This document shows, in pieces, positions 34,567 to 37,751 of a stretch of DNA of 37,751 bases. Under the pieces are notes generated by a model. It was given only the letters and a program-made list of their open reading frames with translations. It had not been told where the DNA came from and made no database searches. Location of the stretch: assembly GCA_903944085.1 (NCBI GenBank), contig CAJAQO010000070.1:1-37751 (forward strand), written 5' to 3'. The stretch's first letter is position 1, and each line of letters opens with the position of its first letter. The translations under genes were made by a program, and so were the position numbers. Origin of the DNA: an uncultured Verrucomicrobia subdivision 3 bacterium. GTDB lineage: Bacteria; Verrucomicrobiota; Verrucomicrobiia; Limisphaerales; UBA11358.

Positions 34567-35859
34567 ATGAAATCCTATAACTCAAGTTTCAGTTCAGGCA
34601 TCAGCCTGCTCATGACGACATTGCTTGCCATTGGGGCAACCGCCCCGGCTGCTGAAAATCAGCCCACGACCCTCAACGAGGCTTACAAAGATCATTTCTA
34701 TCTGGGCGTTGCCATCAATCGAACGATCACAATGAACGCCGCCGTTCGGGCCGACAATGTCAATCGAAGCATGGATCAGATCAACAAAGACATTTCCGTC
34801 GTCACCGAACAGTTCAACCAAATTTCCCCGGAGAACGATTTGAAGTGGGCGCTCATTCAACCAAATCCCGGACCGGACGGCTACAATTTTGCCCCGGCCG
34901 ATGCCTTTGTGAACTTCGGCCTCACCCACCACATGTATATCGTCGGACACACGCTCGTCTGGCACGGCCAGACACCGGGCTGGGTATTTCAAGGAACGAA
35001 TTTGTCGTCCGCCGCGAACAATTCACTCGCACCAAGGCCAGCATTGGCTGACAACACCAACGCACCCGGGACCAATGGATTTCGCGGGCGACGATTCAAC
35101 CGCGGATTCGGAGGTTTTAACCTGAACGGACCCCATGCTTCCCGCGAAGAGTTGCTGCAACGGATGCACGACCACATCGCCACCGTGGTGGGCCGTTACA
35201 AAGGAAAGATCAAAGTCTGGGATGTCGTAAATGAGGCTCTGGCCGATGGCGGCACCAACATCCTACGCTCCTCGCCTTGGGAGCGAATCATCGGACCGGA
35301 CTTCATCGCCAAGGCCTTTGAATACGCCCATGAAGCAGATCCAAATGCGATTCTTCGTTACAATGATTATTCCCTGGAAAATCCCGCGAAACGGCAAAAA
35401 CTCATCACGTTAATCAAGTCACTTCAAGCACAGGGAGTCCCGATCATGGCTATCGGCTCGCAAACCCATGTCAGCGTCACCTCACCGAGTTTCGAGGAAG
35501 AAGACAAGGTGCTTACCGATTTGGAAACGCTCGGCTTGCCGATTCACATTACCGAGCTCGACGTCAACAGCGCCCAGGGCGGACAGCGCAGCATTAGCGG
35601 AGACGTCGCCGCCAATGCCGCGACCACGCAAGGCGGTCTAGTGAGCGACGCCGACAAGAAACAGGCCGACGCCTATGTGGAACTGTTTCGGGCATTCAAG
35701 AAACACGAGAAATTTGTGAAAGTCATCACGTTCTGGGGTGTGAACGACGGCGTCTCTTGGCGTGCGCAAGGACGACCATTGCTCTTCGACGCCAATGACA
35801 GACCCAAGCCAGCCTGTGAAGCCCTGATTCGTTTAGCCTCCGGCGAACAACCAAAATAA
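34567..35859 (+). CDS. GH10 endo-beta-1,4-xylanase
   Basis: 430 residues from ATG 34567 (MKSYNSSFSSGISLLMTTLL, signal peptide); the frame is open to 34399 but only this start gives an export signal. GH10 barrel: NQISPENDLKWALIQ, GHTLVWHGQTPGWVF, VWDVVNEAL (acid/base Glu), LRYNDYSLE, AIGSQTHVS, PIHITELDV (nucleophile Glu), ITFWGVNDGVSW and RPLLFDANDRPKPA. An insert of about 50 residues (ALADNTNAPGTNGFRGR, FNRGFGGFNLNG) between TPGWVF and SREELL is rich in Gly, Asn, Arg and Phe and is unusual for the family. All catalytic residues are present. It cuts internal xylan bonds and is divergent from the minus-strand operon. Confidence 0.93.
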   Translation: MKSYNSSFSSGISLLMTTLLAIGATAPAAENQPTTLNEAYKDHFYLGVAINRTITMNAAVRADNVNRSMDQINKDISVVTEQFNQISPENDLKWALIQPNPGPDGYNFAPADAFVNFGLTHHMYIVGHTLVWHGQTPGWVFQGTNLSSAANNSLAPRPALADNTNAPGTNGFRGRRFNRGFGGFNLNGPHASREELLQRMHDHIATVVGRYKGKIKVWDVVNEALADGGTNILRSSPWERIIGPDFIAKAFEYAHEADPNAILRYNDYSLENPAKRQKLITLIKSLQAQGVPIMAIGSQTHVSVTSPSFEEEDKVLTDLETLGLPIHITELDVNSAQGGQRSISGDVAANAATTQGGLVSDADKKQADAYVELFRAFKKHEKFVKVITFWGVNDGVSWRAQGRPLLFDANDRPKPACEALIRLASGEQPK

Positions 35860-35884
35860 TAATCGCCCCCGAACCGACGATTTC

Positions 35885-35914
35885 TTGAATTGAGAGGGAT
35901 TGTCTCGCTACAAT
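35885..35914 (+). promoter_or_regulatory. Sigma70-like promoter for the acetylesterase gene
   Basis: TTGAAT at 35885-35890 and TACAAT at 35909-35914 with an 18-nt spacer, 20 nt before the ATG. Matches 4/6 and 5/6 of the consensus. Confidence 0.45.
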
Positions 35915-35933
35915 TTTATCCATAAAATCAATT

Positions 35934-36821
35934 ATGCAAATGATCTCACGATTTCTTATCCACACGGCAGGATTGTTACTGTTGTCCGGCTGCGCCCATG
36001 TCCAAAGTCAGCAAGGTCAAAAAATGAAAGCTCCCGATAAACATTTTTACGTTTTCCTGTGCTTTGGTCAGTCAAACATGGAGGGCTTTCCGGGCATTGA
36101 ACCGCAGGACAAGGGTCCGGTGGATGAGCGTTTGCAAATGTTCGCGTCGGTTGATTTTCCAAGCCTAGGCCGAACCAACGGCAATTGGTATCCGGCAGTT
36201 CCTCCGCTGTGCCGGCCAGGCTCGGGTCTTTGCCCGGCGGATTATTTTGGCCGGACACTCGTTTCCAATCTCCCGCCAAACATCAAGGTGGGCATCGTCA
36301 ATGTCTCGGTCGCCGGCTGCAAAATTGAATTGTTTGAAAAGACGAATTACCAGGCATACGCATCCACGGCGGCGTCTTGGATGAAAAACATCATCAAGAC
36401 TTACGATGGAAATCCCTACCAGCACCTCGTGGACACGGCCAGGCTGGCGCAGAAAGACGGCGTCATCAAAGGCATTCTGTTGCATCAAGGCGAGTCCAAC
36501 ACCGGCGACAAACAATGGCCGAACAAAGTCAAAGGCGTCTATGAAAACCTGCTGATAGATTTGGACCTAAAGGCCAAAAACGTGCCGCTTATCGCCGGCG
36601 AACTCGTGCCGGCCGATCAAAAAGGCGTTTGTGCGAGCATGAATCAAATCATAGACAACTTGCCCAACACCATCCCCACCGCGCACGTTGTTTCCTCGGC
36701 CGGCTGCATCAGCCGTCCGGATCATTTGCATTTCACGGCGGCTGGCTATCGGGAATTAGGAACGCGTTATGCCCAAACCATGCTGCCGCTGCTGGGTTAC
36801 AAGGTCTCAAAATCTCAATGA
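35934..36821 (+). CDS. CE6/sialate O-acetylesterase-type (SASA) esterase lipoprotein
   Basis: 295 residues. MQMISRFLIHTAGLLLLSGC is a lipoprotein signal with lipobox LSGC, so the enzyme is probably anchored in a membrane. The SASA fold shows LCFGQSNMEG (catalytic Ser), ILLHQGESNTGD (conserved Gln-Gly-Glu-Ser) and RPDHLHFTAAGYRELG (Asp and His). This family deacetylates xylan or sialic acids; next to GH10, acetylxylan esterase is the natural reading. It starts 74 nt after the GH10 stop and may share its transcript or use the promoter at 35885-35914. Confidence 0.85.
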   Translation: MQMISRFLIHTAGLLLLSGCAHVQSQQGQKMKAPDKHFYVFLCFGQSNMEGFPGIEPQDKGPVDERLQMFASVDFPSLGRTNGNWYPAVPPLCRPGSGLCPADYFGRTLVSNLPPNIKVGIVNVSVAGCKIELFEKTNYQAYASTAASWMKNIIKTYDGNPYQHLVDTARLAQKDGVIKGILLHQGESNTGDKQWPNKVKGVYENLLIDLDLKAKNVPLIAGELVPADQKGVCASMNQIIDNLPNTIPTAHVVSSAGCISRPDHLHFTAAGYRELGTRYAQTMLPLLGYKVSKSQ

Positions 36822-36860
36822 CCGCCAGCCCCTAATTTGCCAATTCGCAACCCGACACAA

Positions 36861-37496
36861 TCACGATTGCGGCACGAGTTCGAGCGCGTTGATTTGCGGA
36901 TTTTCTATATTGCTCGCGAAGGTGATGGTGGATTTGCCATTGGTGATTTCCACCGGGAAAGTTTCGACGTAGGCACGATTCGAACCGCCGGCTTTGACAT
37001 AGACGTCAAAATCCTTGAACTCGTGTCCTTGCACATTGAATGAGAAAACGCGCTGGCCGGCACCGGTGATACCATCGAAGGTTTCGGCGAAGTGAAGTTT
37101 GGCAATATATTTACCATTGGGAAAATTGCAGGAAAAGGAACTCATTCCATAATGCTCGGACCGATTAAGCCCGGCGTCCTTAGTATTGGCAATTTCCATG
37201 CTTGCGTCGCGCTCGATCACGTCGCCGCCTTCAAATTCCGTTTCCGCTTGCCACACGTTGCCGCTGGAATCCGTGAACGGTGCCGACACGCCGGCCTTGA
37301 TGCGAACCACCGATTGCGTTGCCGCCGGAGTGGGCGCAGCTATGGCTGAAGGTATTGCCGGAGCCGTGACCGCAGGCGTTGCTGATACGGCTGATGCTTG
37401 TGTGGAGCCGTGAGCGTCGCTTTGGCAGCCGGTCACGAAAGTCAAGGCGCTAGCGGTTGCACAGACAGTTAAGGTTTGAGTAAAAATGTTTCGCAT
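36861..37496 (-). CDS. Malectin-like domain lipoprotein
   Basis: 211 residues from ATG 37496 (MRNIFTQTLTVCATASALTF, lipobox VTGC); the frame extends upstream to 37658 but the lipoprotein signal fixes this start. After an Ala/Pro/Thr linker (residues 27-65) comes a malectin-like carbohydrate-binding domain: VSAPFTDSSGNVWQAETEF, NRSEHYGMSSFSCNFPNGKY, KLHFAETFDGITGAGQRVFS, FNVQGHEFKDFDV and IENPQINALELVP. There is no catalytic domain. Probably a cell-surface or periplasmic glycan-binding protein of the xylan locus, convergent with the esterase (39 nt between ends). Confidence 0.8.
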   Translation of the reverse strand: MRNIFTQTLTVCATASALTFVTGCQSDAHGSTQASAVSATPAVTAPAIPSAIAAPTPAATQSVVRIKAGVSAPFTDSSGNVWQAETEFEGGDVIERDASMEIANTKDAGLNRSEHYGMSSFSCNFPNGKYIAKLHFAETFDGITGAGQRVFSFNVQGHEFKDFDVYVKAGGSNRAYVETFPVEITNGKSTITFASNIENPQINALELVPQS

Positions 37497-37713
37497 ATTT
37501 ATTTTGTTGGTTTTCAATTCTACGATCTTCTGTTTCAATGTGTGCAACAAACAGCCGGTAATTCCCCCAAGGATTTTGGAACAGCAGCGGTGCATTTCAA
37601 TCTTCAAACTGCGAAACCCCAATCCATATTTATTGAGACTCGCATAATAGGGTGACAAGAATTGGTTGGTTTGGTATAGTTTCGACCTGTCGAAGACACG
37701 AGATCAGGCTGCG

Positions 37714-37751
37714 ATGGCAAAGCGCCGTAAAAAGGCTGGCAAGCTGTTTGC
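37714..37751 (+). CDS. Possible start of a gene (partial)
   Basis: ATG 37714 opens MAKRRKKAGKLF and runs off the right edge. The very basic start resembles DNA-binding or ribosome-associated proteins, but 12 residues are not enough to name it. The 217 nt before it, back to the malectin gene start, hold no gene that I can support. Confidence 0.25.
   Translation, partial: MAKRRKKAGKLF

Noticed and set aside
1-37751. CRISPR arrays, rRNA genes, insertion sequences with terminal repeats
   Set aside because: Looked for by eye; no regularly spaced repeats, no rRNA-like stretches and no intact transposase were seen.

Overview
The window looks like a piece of a Verrucomicrobiota chromosome, probably a Pedosphaera/Limisphaerales-type free-living heterotroph. 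The evidence is: a pseudopilin with the [17 protein letters not shown] signature; a PEP-CTERM-like tail that starts VPDGG; a huge protein of autotransporter-associated beta-strand repeats; several secreted proteins ending in F-F/Y-x-hydrophobic tails; and one-gene-after-another glycoside hydrolase clusters without SusC/SusD. Phylum assignment is inference from family signatures, not from a marker gene. I saw no rRNA, tRNA or CRISPR array.

Layout. 1-800: tail of a secreted protein, then a stand-alone CheY-like receiver gene (minus) broken by an in-frame TAG. 1081-5300: a decaying accessory or mobile region. It holds a small unknown gene, a frameshifted AAA+ ATPase, three short membrane/lipoprotein genes each preceded by a TTAGGC-type box, a frameshifted DNA methyltransferase, and the end of a tyrosine recombinase fused in frame to that methyltransferase. 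5300-9700: small genes (one lipoprotein with an in-frame TAG), a secreted PKD-domain protein (minus), and broken remnants. 9697-18492: one 2931-residue repeat protein, followed by a perfect 10-bp hairpin and a pseudopilin whose leader carries an in-frame TAG. 19926-21434: a small ORF overlapping a helix-turn-helix protein, then a PEP-CTERM-like protein.

21529-37496 is the functional heart: a hemicellulose (arabinoxylan) locus. On the minus strand, read from 34145 downwards, it has GH43, a remnant of a Gfo/Idh/MocA oxidoreductase, a GDSL/SGNH esterase-like protein, GH30 (with a repeat-rich tail), GH51 arabinofuranosidase, GH8 exo-oligoxylanase-like enzyme and a PA14-bearing sensor histidine kinase. 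Divergently there are a GH10 xylanase and a CE6/SASA-type acetylesterase lipoprotein, then a convergent malectin-like lipoprotein. Together these would cut the xylan backbone (GH10, GH30), remove acetyl groups (esterases) and arabinose (GH51, GH43), and trim oligosaccharides (GH8). The sensor kinase is damaged: in-frame TAG, ATPase domain cut short, and an integrase remnant just past its 3' end.

The most unusual signal is that five otherwise coherent genes (receiver, two lipoproteins, pseudopilin, histidine kinase) are each interrupted exactly once, always by TAG. About two dozen supported gene ends in the window use TAA or TGA and none of the well-supported ones uses TAG. This fits either chance decay or some form of amber suppression/recoding; the sequence alone cannot decide.
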